Shown piece after piece: positions 51,142 through 60,310 of a stretch of DNA of 64,000 nt. The stretch is from NCBI RefSeq assembly GCF_002251855.1, contig NZ_NOXW01000021.1:620001-684000 (forward strand). Direction: 5' to 3'. Numbering within the stretch: the first letter of the stretch is position 1; every line of letters begins with the position of its first letter. Source of the stretch: Rhodoferax sp. TH121 (GTDB lineage Bacteria > Pseudomonadota > Gammaproteobacteria > Burkholderiales > Burkholderiaceae_C). The notes beneath the pieces were generated by a model that made no database searches, was not told the DNA's origin, and saw nothing but the letters and a program-made list of their open reading frames with translations. The position numbers and the translations under genes were made by a program.

Positions 51142-52212
51142 ATGACCGAGTTGAACGCCATCGTTGACACCGCCAAAGCGGCTTTTTCCCAAGCCGTGAC
51201 GCCCGCTGATCTGGAAAACGCCAAGGCCCTGTTTTTGGGCAAGTCCGGTCGCATGACCGAGCTGATGAAAGGCATGGCTGCACTTAGCGTGGAAGAGAAG
51301 AAGTCAACCGGTGCCGCGATCAACTTGGCCAAACAGGCCATTGAGGCAGCCTTGACTGAGCGCCGCCAGGCGCTGGCTGATGCCGAACTGCAACAGCAAC
51401 TGCAGGCGGAGGCACTGGACGTCACCCTCCCAGGACGCCAGCGCGGGCAGGGTGGTTTGCACCCAGTTTCGCTGACCCTAGAGCGTATTGAAGCTATTTT
51501 TGGCTCCATGGGCTTTGATGTCGCGCAGGGCCCCGAAATTGAATCCGACTGGTTCAACTTCACCGCCCTCAACACGCCAGAAGATCACCCCGCGCGCTCC
51601 ATGCACGACACCTTCTATGTGGAAGGTGGCTCGGAGACTGCGCCCAACCTGCTGCGCACCCACACCAGCCCCATGCAGATTCGCTACGCGGTGCAGCACG
51701 TCAAGGCGCACCGCGCTGCTGCAGGTGCCTCTGCAAAGGGATTGTTCTCCGGCGACATGCCCGAGATCCGCGTGATCGCCCCCGGTCGTACCTACCGGGT
51801 GGACAGCGATGCCACGCATTCGCCCATGTTCCACCAGTGCGAAGGCCTGTGGGTGGGCGAGAACGTGAGTTTCAAAGACCTGAAGTTCGTGTTCACCGAT
51901 TTCTGTCGCACCTTCTTTGAGTCGGACGATTTGGTGCTCCGCTTTCGCCCCAGCTTCTTCCCTTTCACTGAGCCCAGCGCCGAGATCGACATCCAATTCC
52001 AGACAGGCCCTTTGGCTGGCCGTTGGCTGGAAGTAGCCGGCTCCGGCCAGGTGCACCCCAACGTGATCCGCAACATGGGCTTGGACCCCGAGAAATACAT
52101 CGGCTTCGCCTTTGGCATGGGCCCGGACCGCTTGACCATGCTGCGCTATGGCGTGAATGATTTGCGCTTATTTTTTGACGGTGATGTCCGTTTCCTGTCG
52201 CAATTCCAGTAA
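51142..52212 (+). CDS. pheS: phenylalanine-tRNA ligase alpha subunit
   Basis: A 356-residue class II synthetase subunit. An N-terminal coiled coil is followed by the catalytic core with [50 protein letters not shown] (motif 2 region), [19 protein letters not shown], and [20 protein letters not shown] (motif 3). The start at 51142 (MTELNAIVD) matches the family; earlier in-frame ATG 51115 is possible but lacks a better ribosome-binding site. The upstream mini-ORF at 51021 has no Phe codons, so there is no pheM-type leader. Confidence 0.95.
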   Translation: MTELNAIVDTAKAAFSQAVTPADLENAKALFLGKSGRMTELMKGMAALSVEEKKSTGAAINLAKQAIEAALTERRQALADAELQQQLQAEALDVTLPGRQRGQGGLHPVSLTLERIEAIFGSMGFDVAQGPEIESDWFNFTALNTPEDHPARSMHDTFYVEGGSETAPNLLRTHTSPMQIRYAVQHVKAHRAAAGASAKGLFSGDMPEIRVIAPGRTYRVDSDATHSPMFHQCEGLWVGENVSFKDLKFVFTDFCRTFFESDDLVLRFRPSFFPFTEPSAEIDIQFQTGPLAGRWLEVAGSGQVHPNVIRNMGLDPEKYIGFAFGMGPDRLTMLRYGVNDLRLFFDGDVRFLSQFQ

Positions 52213-52265
52213 GTCGACCAGCACGCCTCACCTGTCCACCGCCCCAATTTCTCGTCTGACCGACC

Positions 52266-54701
52266 ATGCAATTTTCCGAATCCTGGCTGCGCACTTTCTG
52301 CAACCCGTCCATTTCCACCGCCGAGCTGGCCGAAACGCTCACCATGGCAGGTCTGGAAGTGGAAGAACTTAAGCCTGTTGCCCCGCCGTTCACCAAGATC
52401 GTAGTAGGGGAGATCAAAGAGGCTGAGCAGCATCCCAATGCCGACCGATTGCGTGTCTGCAAGGTCGACGTGGGCCAGCCTGAACTTCTCAACATCGTTT
52501 GCGGTGCTCCTAATGCCCGCGTCGGCATCCGCATTCCCTGTGCGCTCGTGGGCGCAGAGTTGCCTCCCGGCGAAGACGGAAAACCGTTCCTTATCAAAGT
52601 CGGCAAGTTGCGTGGTATAGAAAGCCAGGGCATGCTGTGCTCTGCGCGCGAGCTAAAGCTGTCTGAAGACCATGGAGGCCTGCTGGAACTGCCGCTGGAT
52701 GCGCCTCTGGGCCAGGACATCCGCAAATACATGGATCTGGATGACACCCTGTTCACCCTCAAGCTCACGCCCAACTTGGCGCACTGCTTGAGCGTTTACG
52801 GTGTCGCGCGCGAGGTGGCAGCACTGACGGGTGCACCCTTGATCACTGCACCTATCGCCCCCGTAGCTGTGACGAATACCGACAAAGTCGCGGTGACAAT
52901 CAGCGCACCTGACCTGTGTGGCCGTTTTTCTGGCCGGGTGGTGCGCAACGTGAATACCCAAGCCAAAACACCACAGTGGATGGTGGACCGCCTGGCCCGT
53001 TGCGGCCAGCGCAGCGTGAGCCCGTTGGTAGACATCTCCAACTATGTGATGTTTGAGCTGGGCCGTCCCTCGCATATTTTTGATCTGGACAAGATCCATG
53101 GTGGTCTGGACGTGCGTTGGGGCAAGCCTGGCGAGCAGCTGAAGCTGCTCAATGGCAATACCGTCACTGTAGATGACAAAGTAGGGGTGATTGCCGACGA
53201 TTCCCAGGTCGAGTCGCTGGCCGGCATCATGGGCGGCGATGCCACTGCCGTTTCTGATGACACACAACATATTTATGTAGAAGCTGCCTTCTGGTGGCCC
53301 AAGTCGATTGCCGGTCGCTCGCGCCGCTTCAACTTTTCCACCGACGCTGGCCACCGCTTCGAGCGTGGTGTGGATCCAGAATTGACCGTTGCGCACATCG
53401 AGCGCATTACCCAGCTGATCATCGATATCTGCGGCACCCCCGCTACGACCTGCGGCCCCGTCGACGACCAAACGGCCAATGTGCCAGCCCCTCCACCCGT
53501 GACATTGCGTGTAGCACGCGCAGTCAAGGTCATTGGCATGCCGCTGAGCCAAGCCCAGTGTGCGGATGCGCTCAAACGTTTGGGATTGTCTGTCACCGAA
53601 GGCGAGGGCACGGTGACCGTGGCGCCGCCGTCGTACCGTTTTGACCTGCAGATCGAGGAAGATCTGATCGAGGAAGTGGCCCGCATGGTGGGCTATAACA
53701 ACCTGCCGCACACGCCTCCGTTGGCCCCCATCACGGCCAAGATCCGTGCGGAAGCGCAGCGCAGCCCGTTTGCTGTGCGCCGCGCGCTGGCGGCCCTGGG
53801 ATACCAGGAAACCATCAACTTCAGCTTTGTGGAGGAGCGCTGGGAGCACGAGCTGGCGGGCAACCCCAACCCCATCAAGCTGCTGAACCCGATTGCCAGC
53901 CAGATGAGCGTGATGCGTTCCTCGCTGATCGGCTCCTTGGTGCAGGTGCTGCGGTTTAATGCGGCCCGCAAGGCGCCGCGCGTACGTGTGTTCGAATTGG
54001 GCCGCGTTTTCCTACGCGATGCTTCCGTAAAAAGCACGGACGCGACTGTGGAAGGTTTCGACCAACCCATGCGCATCGCAGGCTTGGTTGGTGGCAGTGC
54101 TGATGTGCTGCAGTGGGGGCGCAAAGAGCAGGGCGTGGATTTCTTTGATGCCAAGGGTGACGTGGAAGCCCTGCTGGCACCCTTGAAAGCCGAGTTTGCG
54201 CCTGGTACGCACCCTGCCATGCACCCTGGCCGCTGCGCTCAGGTGGTGCTGGATGGCAAGGTGATTGGCCATGTGGGCGAGTTGCACCCCAAGTGGCGCC
54301 AGTCCTACGAGTTGGCGAATGCCCCCGTAGTGTTTGAGCTGGCCTTGGACGCCGTGCTGGCGCGCCCAGTGCCCGAGTTCACGCCAGTGGCCAAGTACCA
54401 GGCGGTTCAGCGCGACATCGCTGTTGTAGTGGCAGATAGCGTGACACATGCCGCGCTGATGGCTGCTGTGTGGGCAGCGCCCACCGCTGGGCTGCTGCGC
54501 GATGCACAGCTGTTTGACGTGTACCGCCCCAAACTGGCCAAGGACGCTGTGGCAACCGAAGGAGCCACTGACCGCAGCTTGGCCGTGCGTCTGACCCTCA
54601 ACAGTGACGAGGCCACTCTGACTGAAGAGCAAATTGAGGCCACAGTGAAGGCCGTGGTGGACCAACTGGTTGCTGCGGTTGCTGCCCGCCAGCGCGTTTG
54701 A
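52266..54701 (+). CDS. pheT: phenylalanine-tRNA ligase beta subunit
   Basis: An 811-residue subunit. It has a tRNA-binding (EMAP-like) domain near residues 40-150, the B3/B4 editing domain in which DISNYVMFELGRPSHIFDLD is clear, a B5 domain with VPPPSYRFDLQIEEDLIEEV-type APPSYRFDLQIEEDLIEEVA, the core catalytic-like domain, and a C-terminal ferredoxin-fold anticodon-binding domain (FTPVAKYQAVQRDIAVVVAD). It forms the alpha2-beta2 enzyme with PheS. It is 53 bases downstream of pheS and 33 bases upstream of ihfA. Confidence 0.96.
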   Translation: MQFSESWLRTFCNPSISTAELAETLTMAGLEVEELKPVAPPFTKIVVGEIKEAEQHPNADRLRVCKVDVGQPELLNIVCGAPNARVGIRIPCALVGAELPPGEDGKPFLIKVGKLRGIESQGMLCSARELKLSEDHGGLLELPLDAPLGQDIRKYMDLDDTLFTLKLTPNLAHCLSVYGVAREVAALTGAPLITAPIAPVAVTNTDKVAVTISAPDLCGRFSGRVVRNVNTQAKTPQWMVDRLARCGQRSVSPLVDISNYVMFELGRPSHIFDLDKIHGGLDVRWGKPGEQLKLLNGNTVTVDDKVGVIADDSQVESLAGIMGGDATAVSDDTQHIYVEAAFWWPKSIAGRSRRFNFSTDAGHRFERGVDPELTVAHIERITQLIIDICGTPATTCGPVDDQTANVPAPPPVTLRVARAVKVIGMPLSQAQCADALKRLGLSVTEGEGTVTVAPPSYRFDLQIEEDLIEEVARMVGYNNLPHTPPLAPITAKIRAEAQRSPFAVRRALAALGYQETINFSFVEERWEHELAGNPNPIKLLNPIASQMSVMRSSLIGSLVQVLRFNAARKAPRVRVFELGRVFLRDASVKSTDATVEGFDQPMRIAGLVGGSADVLQWGRKEQGVDFFDAKGDVEALLAPLKAEFAPGTHPAMHPGRCAQVVLDGKVIGHVGELHPKWRQSYELANAPVVFELALDAVLARPVPEFTPVAKYQAVQRDIAVVVADSVTHAALMAAVWAAPTAGLLRDAQLFDVYRPKLAKDAVATEGATDRSLAVRLTLNSDEATLTEEQIEATVKAVVDQLVAAVAARQRV

Positions 54702-54734
54702 CCTGACCCATCCCCAGAAAAGGTTCTAGCCACC

Positions 54735-55070
54735 ATGGATTTTTCTGTTGAAAGCCTGGAAACGCCGGCATTGACCAAAGCGCAGTTAGCCGACATGCTG
54801 TTTGAGCAAATTGGACTGAACAAGCGCGAGTCCAAGGACATGATCGACTCGTTTTTTGACTTGATTGCAGCCAGTCTGGTGGATGGAACCGACGTGAAGA
54901 TTTCCGGGTTTGGCAACTTCCAGATCCGCACCAAGGCGCCTCGGCCTGGTCGTAACCCGCGTACTGGTGAGGCAATTCCTATTCAGGCACGCCGCGTGGT
55001 CACCTTCCATGCCAGCCACAAACTCAAAGAACAAATCCAGGACGAAGGCAAAACGGATAGCGCCGTTTAG
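54735..55070 (+). CDS. ihfA: integration host factor alpha subunit
   Basis: A 111-residue HU/IHF-family DNA-bending protein. MLFEQIGLNKRESKDMIDSF, then ISGFGNFQIRTKAPRPGRNP and TGEAIPIQARRVVTFHASHK show the beta-ribbon arms with the intercalating Pro. It has an N-terminal extension of about 10 residues (MDFSVESLET) compared with E. coli IHF-alpha. Position after pheT is conserved across proteobacteria. Confidence 0.95.
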   Translation: MDFSVESLETPALTKAQLADMLFEQIGLNKRESKDMIDSFFDLIAASLVDGTDVKISGFGNFQIRTKAPRPGRNPRTGEAIPIQARRVVTFHASHKLKEQIQDEGKTDSAV

Positions 55071-55172
55071 CAACACCGGAACGCCATCTGGCGGCTCTCC
55101 GCGAAATGGTCTTTGCATACGGACAAAACTTAGAGTAACCTCTGCGCTTTGCCTCGTACAGCATTGATTTAA

Positions 55173-55622
55173 ATGGAGAAAACTCTCCCTCCCATTCCCG
55201 CCAAACGCTATTTCACCATCGGTGAAGTGGGCGATTTGTGCGGCGTCAAACCCCACGTGCTACGGTATTGGGAGCAGGAGTTCACGCAACTGCGCCCTAT
55301 GAAGCGCCGTGGCAACCGCCGCTACTACCAGCACCACGAGGTGCTGATGATTCGTCGGATTCGTGATTTGCTGTACGACCAAGGTTTCACCATCAGTGGT
55401 GCGCGCAACAAGATGCAGGAGTTGCTCCAGAGCGAGCGTGACAAGAAGCGCAACGGCGAGGTGATGTTGGATGGTTTGGAAGTCGTTGAAGTTGACGATA
55501 TGGACTTGGATGACTTTGAAGACAGCCAGTTGGCGGATGCCACTGGGCTGCCTGTGATGGAGTTGGTCCAACTCAAGCGTGAATTGTTCGAGATTCGCGA
55601 ACTTCTTGCCGAAGCAGCCTGA
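55173..55622 (+). CDS. MerR family transcriptional regulator
   Basis: A 149-residue protein. The N-terminal MerR helix-turn-helix is YFTIGEVGDLCGVKPHVLRY, followed by WEQEFTQLRPMKRRGNRRYY and a dimerisation helix. The C-terminal half is acidic (DDMDLDDFEDS). This small MerR-like protein regularly follows ihfA in proteobacteria. It has no metal-binding cysteines of the classic MerR/CueR kind, so the signal is unknown. Confidence 0.9.
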   Translation: MEKTLPPIPAKRYFTIGEVGDLCGVKPHVLRYWEQEFTQLRPMKRRGNRRYYQHHEVLMIRRIRDLLYDQGFTISGARNKMQELLQSERDKKRNGEVMLDGLEVVEVDDMDLDDFEDSQLADATGLPVMELVQLKRELFEIRELLAEAA

Positions 55623-55659
55623 AAGCGCCCTAAACAGAGGTTATAATTTGAGGCTCGAT

Positions 55660-55736
55660 CGGTGTGTGGCGCAGCCTGGTAGCGCACTTGCATGGGGTGC
55701 AAGGGGTCGAAGGTTCGAATCCTTTCACACCGACCA
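55660..55736 (+). tRNA. tRNA-Pro (GGG)
   Basis: Acceptor CGGTGTG pairs with CACACCG and is followed by A-CCA encoded in the gene. The anticodon stem CTTGC/GCAAG holds loop ATGGGGT, giving anticodon GGG (reads CCC). T-loop GGTTCGAATCC is present. The TATAAT at 55642-55647 is the likely -10 box. Confidence 0.95.
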
Positions 55737-55748
55737 TTAGATATGTCA

Positions 55749-55784
55749 AAAGCCTTCAAGCAGCAATGCTTGAAGGCTTTTTTC
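55749..55784 (+). terminator. tRNA-Pro terminator
   Basis: AAGCCTTCAAGCA and TGCTTGAAGGCTT form a 13-bp perfect stem with a GCAA loop, followed by a run of T. Confidence 0.9.
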
Positions 55785-55887
55785 ATCAGGGTCTCGTGTG
55801 TGCGTGGCTGCGATTGGTGTGCCGACGGATTCTTGCTCCCCATGGGTCCCCTGTTTGACACCCGTAGCCCGCCAGCCCGGGCCAGCG

Positions 55888-56217
55888 TCAGACCAATGCA
55901 AGCACTGTCACAAACAGCGCTTTGACCACCGCCCAGGTCAACACCACCAGCAGGCCAGTTTTCCATTTCACGCGTGAAATGTTCAGTGTGTTCTCCGCCA
56001 GCGTGAATACCGTTGCGGCAACCAGCCCGAACGCGAGGCCCAAGACCACGCGAACCACGAGGCGTTGCCACAATCCCTCCACGCCATCGTCCACTGGTTG
56101 GAAAATGCTGACCACCACGCCAAACACCATCCAACGCGCCAAATAGCCCCACCACCGAGTCCAGAGGCCTCGGCCGACCTGGGGCCACGGAGGAGGAGAC
56201 AGTTCAGACTTGTCCAT
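55888..56217 (-). CDS. small membrane protein, hypothetical
   Basis: A 109-residue protein starting MDKSELSPPPWPQVGRGLWT. Three hydrophobic segments are visible (YLARWMVFGVVVSIFQ, LVVRVVLGLAFGLVAATVFT, GLLVVLTWAVVKALFVTVLA). AGGAG lies 7 bases before the ATG. Its 5' end overlaps the end of tdk by 14 bases, so it is probably co-transcribed with it. I recognise no family; conserved small membrane proteins of this size are common next to tdk in this group, but the function is unknown. Confidence 0.7.
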   Translation of the reverse strand: MDKSELSPPPWPQVGRGLWTRWWGYLARWMVFGVVVSIFQPVDDGVEGLWQRLVVRVVLGLAFGLVAATVFTLAENTLNISRVKWKTGLLVVLTWAVVKALFVTVLALV

Positions 56218-56782
56218 CGCCGGGCTCCTGGTAAAAACAACGTGCACAGGCCTGTTGGTAGCGCTCGTTGCCGCCAATCTCGACCTGCTCTCCCTCGCGC
56301 ACGCGCTGGCCTTGGGCATCGATGCGGATATTCATGGTGGCCTTGCGGCCGCAGGCGCAGATGGTCTTGATTTCTTCGATATCGTCCGCCAGGGTCAGCA
56401 GGAACGCAGCGCCCGGAAAAGGATTGCCTTGGAAGTCGGAGCGCAGGCCGAAGCAGATGGTCGGAATGTCTGCAGTGTGTGCGATTTGGTGCAGCTGTCG
56501 CACTTGGGCGGGCGTCAAGAATTGTGACTCGTCGATCAATACGCAGGCCAGTTGTGTCTGCGCGGCCAATAGCTGCAGGAAGTCGGTGTGGGCATCAAAC
56601 ACGCTGGCCGCACGCTGGATACCCAGTCGGGATGCGATGCTGCCGTGGCCACTGCGGTCATCAATGCCCGCCGTAAAAAGTTGTACTTTCTGACCTTGTT
56701 CCTCGTAGTTGTACGCAATTTGGAGCAGCGAGGTGGATTTGCCGGCATTCATTGCCGAGTAGCGGAAGAACAGTTTGGCCAT
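56204..56782 (-). CDS. tdk: thymidine kinase
   Basis: A 192-residue type II thymidine kinase. P-loop SAMNAGKSTSLLQIAYNYEE, Walker B-type VLIDESQFLT with the catalytic Glu, CFGLRSDFQGNPFPGA, and zinc-binding cysteines in CACGRKATMN and ACARCFYQ are all seen. It phosphorylates thymidine in the salvage pathway. Start and length fit the family. Confidence 0.95.
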   Translation of the reverse strand: MAKLFFRYSAMNAGKSTSLLQIAYNYEEQGQKVQLFTAGIDDRSGHGSIASRLGIQRAASVFDAHTDFLQLLAAQTQLACVLIDESQFLTPAQVRQLHQIAHTADIPTICFGLRSDFQGNPFPGAAFLLTLADDIEEIKTICACGRKATMNIRIDAQGQRVREGEQVEIGGNERYQQACARCFYQEPGDGQV

Positions 56783-56822
56783 GGAGGGCAGACGCGCAAT
56801 ACGTGACTAGGGACTACGGATT

Positions 56823-57713
56823 TCAATGGGGGGCCGGTGCGCCACGCGCCGGTGTCAAGTGCAGCGCGCGCGATACCCAAGGGACAAACAGTGCTACAAA
56901 TGCGCCGCTCACCACCCCCTTGCAGGCGGACCATAGTGTAGGGTCCCATTGCAGCTGCAGGCCCAGGATCTTGAGCAGTTTTTGCTCGCCCCAAAACAGC
57001 AAGGCCCCCAACAAGGTGGCGGCAATTGCACGCATGGCGCCCGCCGGCGCTGCAAATTGCATGTGACGGCGGTCCCAGTGCAGGCAGGCGGTGGCCGTGG
57101 CGAGCCAAGCGGCCAGCATCGGCACATAGTCAGGGGGCTGAGCGCCCGGCCAGCTGGCCAGGGCCAAGCCCGCAACCCCCACAATGGCCGCCAACTGCCA
57201 AACCAAGGAACGTTGCAGCGGATTGGGTTGGCGCTGCGCCCATGCAAACACCAGCAGGCTGGCGCCACCCAACACGGCACCCGCCAGCACATCTTCCAGA
57301 TCATGCACGCCTAGGTACATGCGGCTGAACATCACGCCCAGTGCAATCCCGCTGCACATCCACCAGGCCCATACGCGGCGCACCTCCCAGGCCAACCATA
57401 TCCACAGCGCCACGGCCATTTGGGCATGCCCACTGGGCAGGCCGTAACTAGCGCCCACCAAGTCATCCAGGCGAATCTCTAGCGGCGGGCGCGGGTCCTG
57501 GAACAGGTCTTTGGCATAGGCGTTGAGCAGGGCATTGGCGGCCACCACCACCAGCAGCCGGAAGAAGCGCTCCTTGTTCCACACCCAGTAGCCAATCGAC
57601 ATGAAGAACATCAGGAAGGTGGCATAACCCAGCCATGAAAACGCCATCGCCAGCTGGATGCCGGCTGCCGAGCGTAGCGGTAGCACCCACTGCAAATCAT
57701 GCAGAATGTTCAT
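56823..57713 (-). CDS. PAP2 family phosphatase, integral membrane
   Basis: A 296-residue membrane protein. The three acid-phosphatase motifs are visible: K-x6-RP as KDLFQDPRP, PSGH as YGLPSGHAQMA, and SR-x5-H-x3-D as SRMYLGVHDLED. It has several hydrophobic segments. Such enzymes dephosphorylate phosphatidic acid, undecaprenyl-PP or related lipids. The ribosome-binding site AGGAG, 7 bases before the ATG, belongs to repeat copy I. The C-terminal extension with further membrane segments is longer than in the smallest PAP2 proteins. Confidence 0.88.
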   Translation of the reverse strand: MNILHDLQWVLPLRSAAGIQLAMAFSWLGYATFLMFFMSIGYWVWNKERFFRLLVVVAANALLNAYAKDLFQDPRPPLEIRLDDLVGASYGLPSGHAQMAVALWIWLAWEVRRVWAWWMCSGIALGVMFSRMYLGVHDLEDVLAGAVLGGASLLVFAWAQRQPNPLQRSLVWQLAAIVGVAGLALASWPGAQPPDYVPMLAAWLATATACLHWDRRHMQFAAPAGAMRAIAATLLGALLFWGEQKLLKILGLQLQWDPTLWSACKGVVSGAFVALFVPWVSRALHLTPARGAPAPH

Positions 57714-57719
57714 TCATTT

Positions 57720-57768
57720 GCTCCTGTTTTTGTAGCTATTTGCGCAGTATTTATAAGGGCTATAGGCC
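57720..57768 (-). repeat. interspersed ~50-bp repeat, copy I
   Basis: Minus orientation: GCCTATAG end, ATACTGCGCAAATAGCT block, GCTACAAAAACAGGAGC tail. It fills the gap between two co-directional genes, carrying the stop codon of the upstream (EcsC) gene and the AGGAG ribosome-binding site of the downstream PAP2 gene. Confidence 0.8.
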
Positions 57769-58338
57769 GTTTTTGTCCTCAAACAAGGCTTGGGCGTTGT
57801 GGGCAACCTGCAGGGTGTCGTAGTAGGCATAGGCCCCCACGCCGACCGCGCCCAGCAGCGGCACAAAGCGCGTTACGCCTTTACGCAGCGCAGCGCCTGC
57901 CAAAACCATCCCCAGTTTCTGCGCCAACACTTGCAGTACCTTTTGCGTGGTGGGGCGTACCACGACCCGCTCGCCCATGCGCACGGCCAGGTCGCGGAAC
58001 AGCTGGGCCGAGATTTGTTTGAACAGGCAGTAGAGCAAATGCTCGCGCCGCAGTTGGTGGTGCTGGCCATACACTGCCGCAATGTCGGCCACCATCTGGG
58101 CCTGCAGCCTCCACACGGCGATCATCTCGGGCAACACAGTAACCCAGCCCAGCACCCCTGGCGGCAGCGAGAGTGAACCCGCCAGCAGGCTGGCCTTGCG
58201 TGCAGCGGCGCGCGCGATGGCCTGCACCCGCGCACCAGGGTTTGTCTGCGCGGCTTCATCACTGGCTGGGACTTGCACCACCAAGTCCAACAGGGCGTCG
58301 GTGATTTGGGTGCGCAAATGGGCGGGAACTTGGGTCAT
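57760..58338 (-). CDS. EcsC family protein
   Basis: A 192-residue protein matching the EcsC family: helical, with PPGVLGWVTVLPEMIAVWRL, IAAVYGQHHQLRREHLLYCL and a C-terminal Gly/Ala-rich hydrophobic hairpin (KGVTRFVPLLGAVGVGAYAY). EcsC relatives are of unknown biochemical role. It overlaps the exonuclease-Cho gene by four bases at its 5' end. The last codons and the stop codon are inside repeat copy I. Confidence 0.82.
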   Translation of the reverse strand: MTQVPAHLRTQITDALLDLVVQVPASDEAAQTNPGARVQAIARAAARKASLLAGSLSLPPGVLGWVTVLPEMIAVWRLQAQMVADIAAVYGQHHQLRREHLLYCLFKQISAQLFRDLAVRMGERVVVRPTTQKVLQVLAQKLGMVLAGAALRKGVTRFVPLLGAVGVGAYAYYDTLQVAHNAQALFEDKNGL

Positions 58339-59750
58339 GACGACAACCCCGGCAGATGGAACACCGCACGCTCACGCCCCAGCGGCGGCGCCAGCCGCTT
58401 GAGGAGTAAACGGTAGGTGTCTAGGTCAAAAGCCAGCACCTGCTGGCGACTCTGTTGCACATCCGCCAGACTCACTTCATCGTGCACGGTGGCCACATGG
58501 CACCAGCGGTCAAAGACATGGATGTCAGTGCGCCCGGAAGCTGCGTGGTGCTCACGCACGCCCACGCGCCCCGGGTGCGGCCAGGCTTGCAGGCGATGCT
58601 GTGCCATGGCCATTTCCAGGCGCACGCGGTGCAGGGCGGCAGGCTCGTGGCCTGCACACACGCCTTTGCATCTGCCGATTTGGTGGGCAAAACAGGCGCC
58701 TTTGCCCGACTCCAGCCCAAGCGCTTGGGGGCAGAGCTGGTGGGTATCGGCCAGCAGGCGCAGGGCGTCCATGGCTTGCCGTTTGGAGCGGTAGGTGCCG
58801 TAGAGTTGGCCCATGGCGGTGGCGTCCACGTCGTCCATGCGCACCAGTTGCACCAGCGGGCGGGCGTCGGCTTGCGCGTGCAGCATCCAGGCGCTGAGTT
58901 GGCGTTCTTTGCGCAGTTGGCGGTTGTGCAGAGGCTGCAGCTCTTTGACCAGGCGCGACTCCAGCAACAGTGCTCCCAATTCACCGGCAGTTTCGCGCCA
59001 CTCAACCCGGCGGATTTCTTGCAGGATGCGCATCTCGCGTGCGACTTTGGAGGCACTCTGGAAATGCGACAACACGCGGGTGCGCATGTTCACGCTCTTC
59101 CCTACGTAGAGCGGAATGCTCCCTTCGCCGTAGAACAAGTACACCCCAGGCGTATCGGGGATGTCCTCCATCGGTGTTTCCAGCAGGGGCGGCAAGCTTG
59201 CGCTGCCTTGCAGCAAGGTCTTGGCTTCGCGCTGCAGCACCTCGGCACCAAGTTCTGCCTGCGCCAACTGCAGCCACTGCAGCACTACCTCCACATCGCC
59301 CATGGCGCGGTGGCGCGCCAGTGTGTGCAGGCCGTGGCGCTGCATGATGGCGTCCAGCCCATGGCCCTTGTGCTGTGGGTACAGTTTGCGCGACAGGCGC
59401 ACGGTGCACAGGGTTTTGATCTTGAGCGGCTTTTCCAGTCGGGCCAGTTCGTTCACCACAAAACCGTGGTCAAACCGTACGTTGTGGGCCACGAAGACCG
59501 CCCCGTCCAACAGCTCCAGCAGGCGGGGCGCCACCTGGGCGAAGGTGGGGGCATCCTCCACCATGGCGTCGGTGATGCCGGTCAGGCTCTGAATGAAGGG
59601 CGGGATGGATACGCCAGGGTTGACCAGCGTGCTCCAGCGCGCCACCTCCACGCCGTTTTCCACACGCACGGCCGCAATTTCGGTGATGCGGTCATGCACC
59701 GCGCTGCCCCCGGTCGTCTCCAGGTCCAGCATGACAAAGCAAGGCAACAT
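58335..59750 (-). CDS. 3'-5' exonuclease (DnaQ-type) fused to a Cho/UvrC-type GIY-YIG endonuclease
   Basis: A 471-residue fusion. Residues 1 to about 170 are a DEDDh exonuclease: VMLDLETTGGSAVHD (Exo I), VFVAHNVRFDHGFV (Exo II) and LARHRAMGDVEVV (Exo III, His and Asp). From about residue 195 a GIY-YIG nuclease follows: DTPGVYLFYGEGSIPLYVGK, then RTRVLSHFQ and the catalytic Glu-containing GALLLESRLVKELQPLHNR, and a Cys cluster CPQALGLESGKGACFAHQIG with CKGVC. The same domain pair is known in other proteobacteria and is thought to act in nucleotide excision repair like Cho. There is no UvrC helix-hairpin-helix domain. Confidence 0.9.
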   Translation of the reverse strand: MLPCFVMLDLETTGGSAVHDRITEIAAVRVENGVEVARWSTLVNPGVSIPPFIQSLTGITDAMVEDAPTFAQVAPRLLELLDGAVFVAHNVRFDHGFVVNELARLEKPLKIKTLCTVRLSRKLYPQHKGHGLDAIMQRHGLHTLARHRAMGDVEVVLQWLQLAQAELGAEVLQREAKTLLQGSASLPPLLETPMEDIPDTPGVYLFYGEGSIPLYVGKSVNMRTRVLSHFQSASKVAREMRILQEIRRVEWRETAGELGALLLESRLVKELQPLHNRQLRKERQLSAWMLHAQADARPLVQLVRMDDVDATAMGQLYGTYRSKRQAMDALRLLADTHQLCPQALGLESGKGACFAHQIGRCKGVCAGHEPAALHRVRLEMAMAQHRLQAWPHPGRVGVREHHAASGRTDIHVFDRWCHVATVHDEVSLADVQQSRQQVLAFDLDTYRLLLKRLAPPLGRERAVFHLPGLSS

Positions 59751-59756
59751 GGTCCG

Positions 59757-60302
59757 CTAGACGATGTCGATGGCGTGGATGCCGTAGTGCCCCGCGCGTC
59801 GGTCGGCAAAGTAGCGTTCCAGCGTCTCCTTGACGGTGCGGAAGGCAATCTCGTCCCAGGGGATCTCGTCCTCGCGGAACAGGCGGGCCTCGATGGTCTC
59901 GGTGCCGGGGTTGAACTGGTCGCTGGTCAGGCGGGCACGGTAGAACAGATGCACCTGGCCCACGCGCGCGACGTTCAGCAGCGTGAACAAGCCTTCCAGC
60001 TCAAACTGCGCACCGGCTTCCTCGTCGGTTTCGCGCGCAGCGCCTTCGGCCGTGGTTTCGTTGAGTTCCATGAAGCCGGCGGGTAGCGTCCACTTGCCAA
60101 AGCGCGGCTCGATGTTGCGCTTGCACAGCAACACCTGGTCGCCCCAGTGGGGCACAGTGCCCACCACATTGAGCGGGTTCTCGTAGTGGATCGTGGCGCA
60201 TGCCGGGCAGACGGCGCGTTCCTTGGTGTCGCCGTCATCAGGGACGCGGTAGACCACGGCGGTGCCGCACTGCCGGCAATGGCGTATGGGGGGGCGCAGC
60301 AT
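59757..60302 (-). CDS. Nudix hydrolase with N-terminal zinc ribbon
   Basis: A 181-residue protein. The N-terminal zinc ribbon is CRQCGTAV...CPACATIHYENP. The Nudix box is GFMELNETTAEGAARETDEE followed by AGA, matching G-x5-E-x7-RE-x2-EE-x-G-x. It resembles the NudC/YjhB-like ribbon-bearing Nudix proteins, whose substrates include NADH and other nucleotide diphosphates. It lies 6 bases before the exonuclease-Cho gene and 8 bases after the FAH-family gene, in a compact minus-strand operon. Confidence 0.88.
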   Translation of the reverse strand: MLRPPIRHCRQCGTAVVYRVPDDGDTKERAVCPACATIHYENPLNVVGTVPHWGDQVLLCKRNIEPRFGKWTLPAGFMELNETTAEGAARETDEEAGAQFELEGLFTLLNVARVGQVHLFYRARLTSDQFNPGTETIEARLFREDEIPWDEIAFRTVKETLERYFADRRAGHYGIHAIDIV

Positions 60303-60310
60303 GCCCGGGC

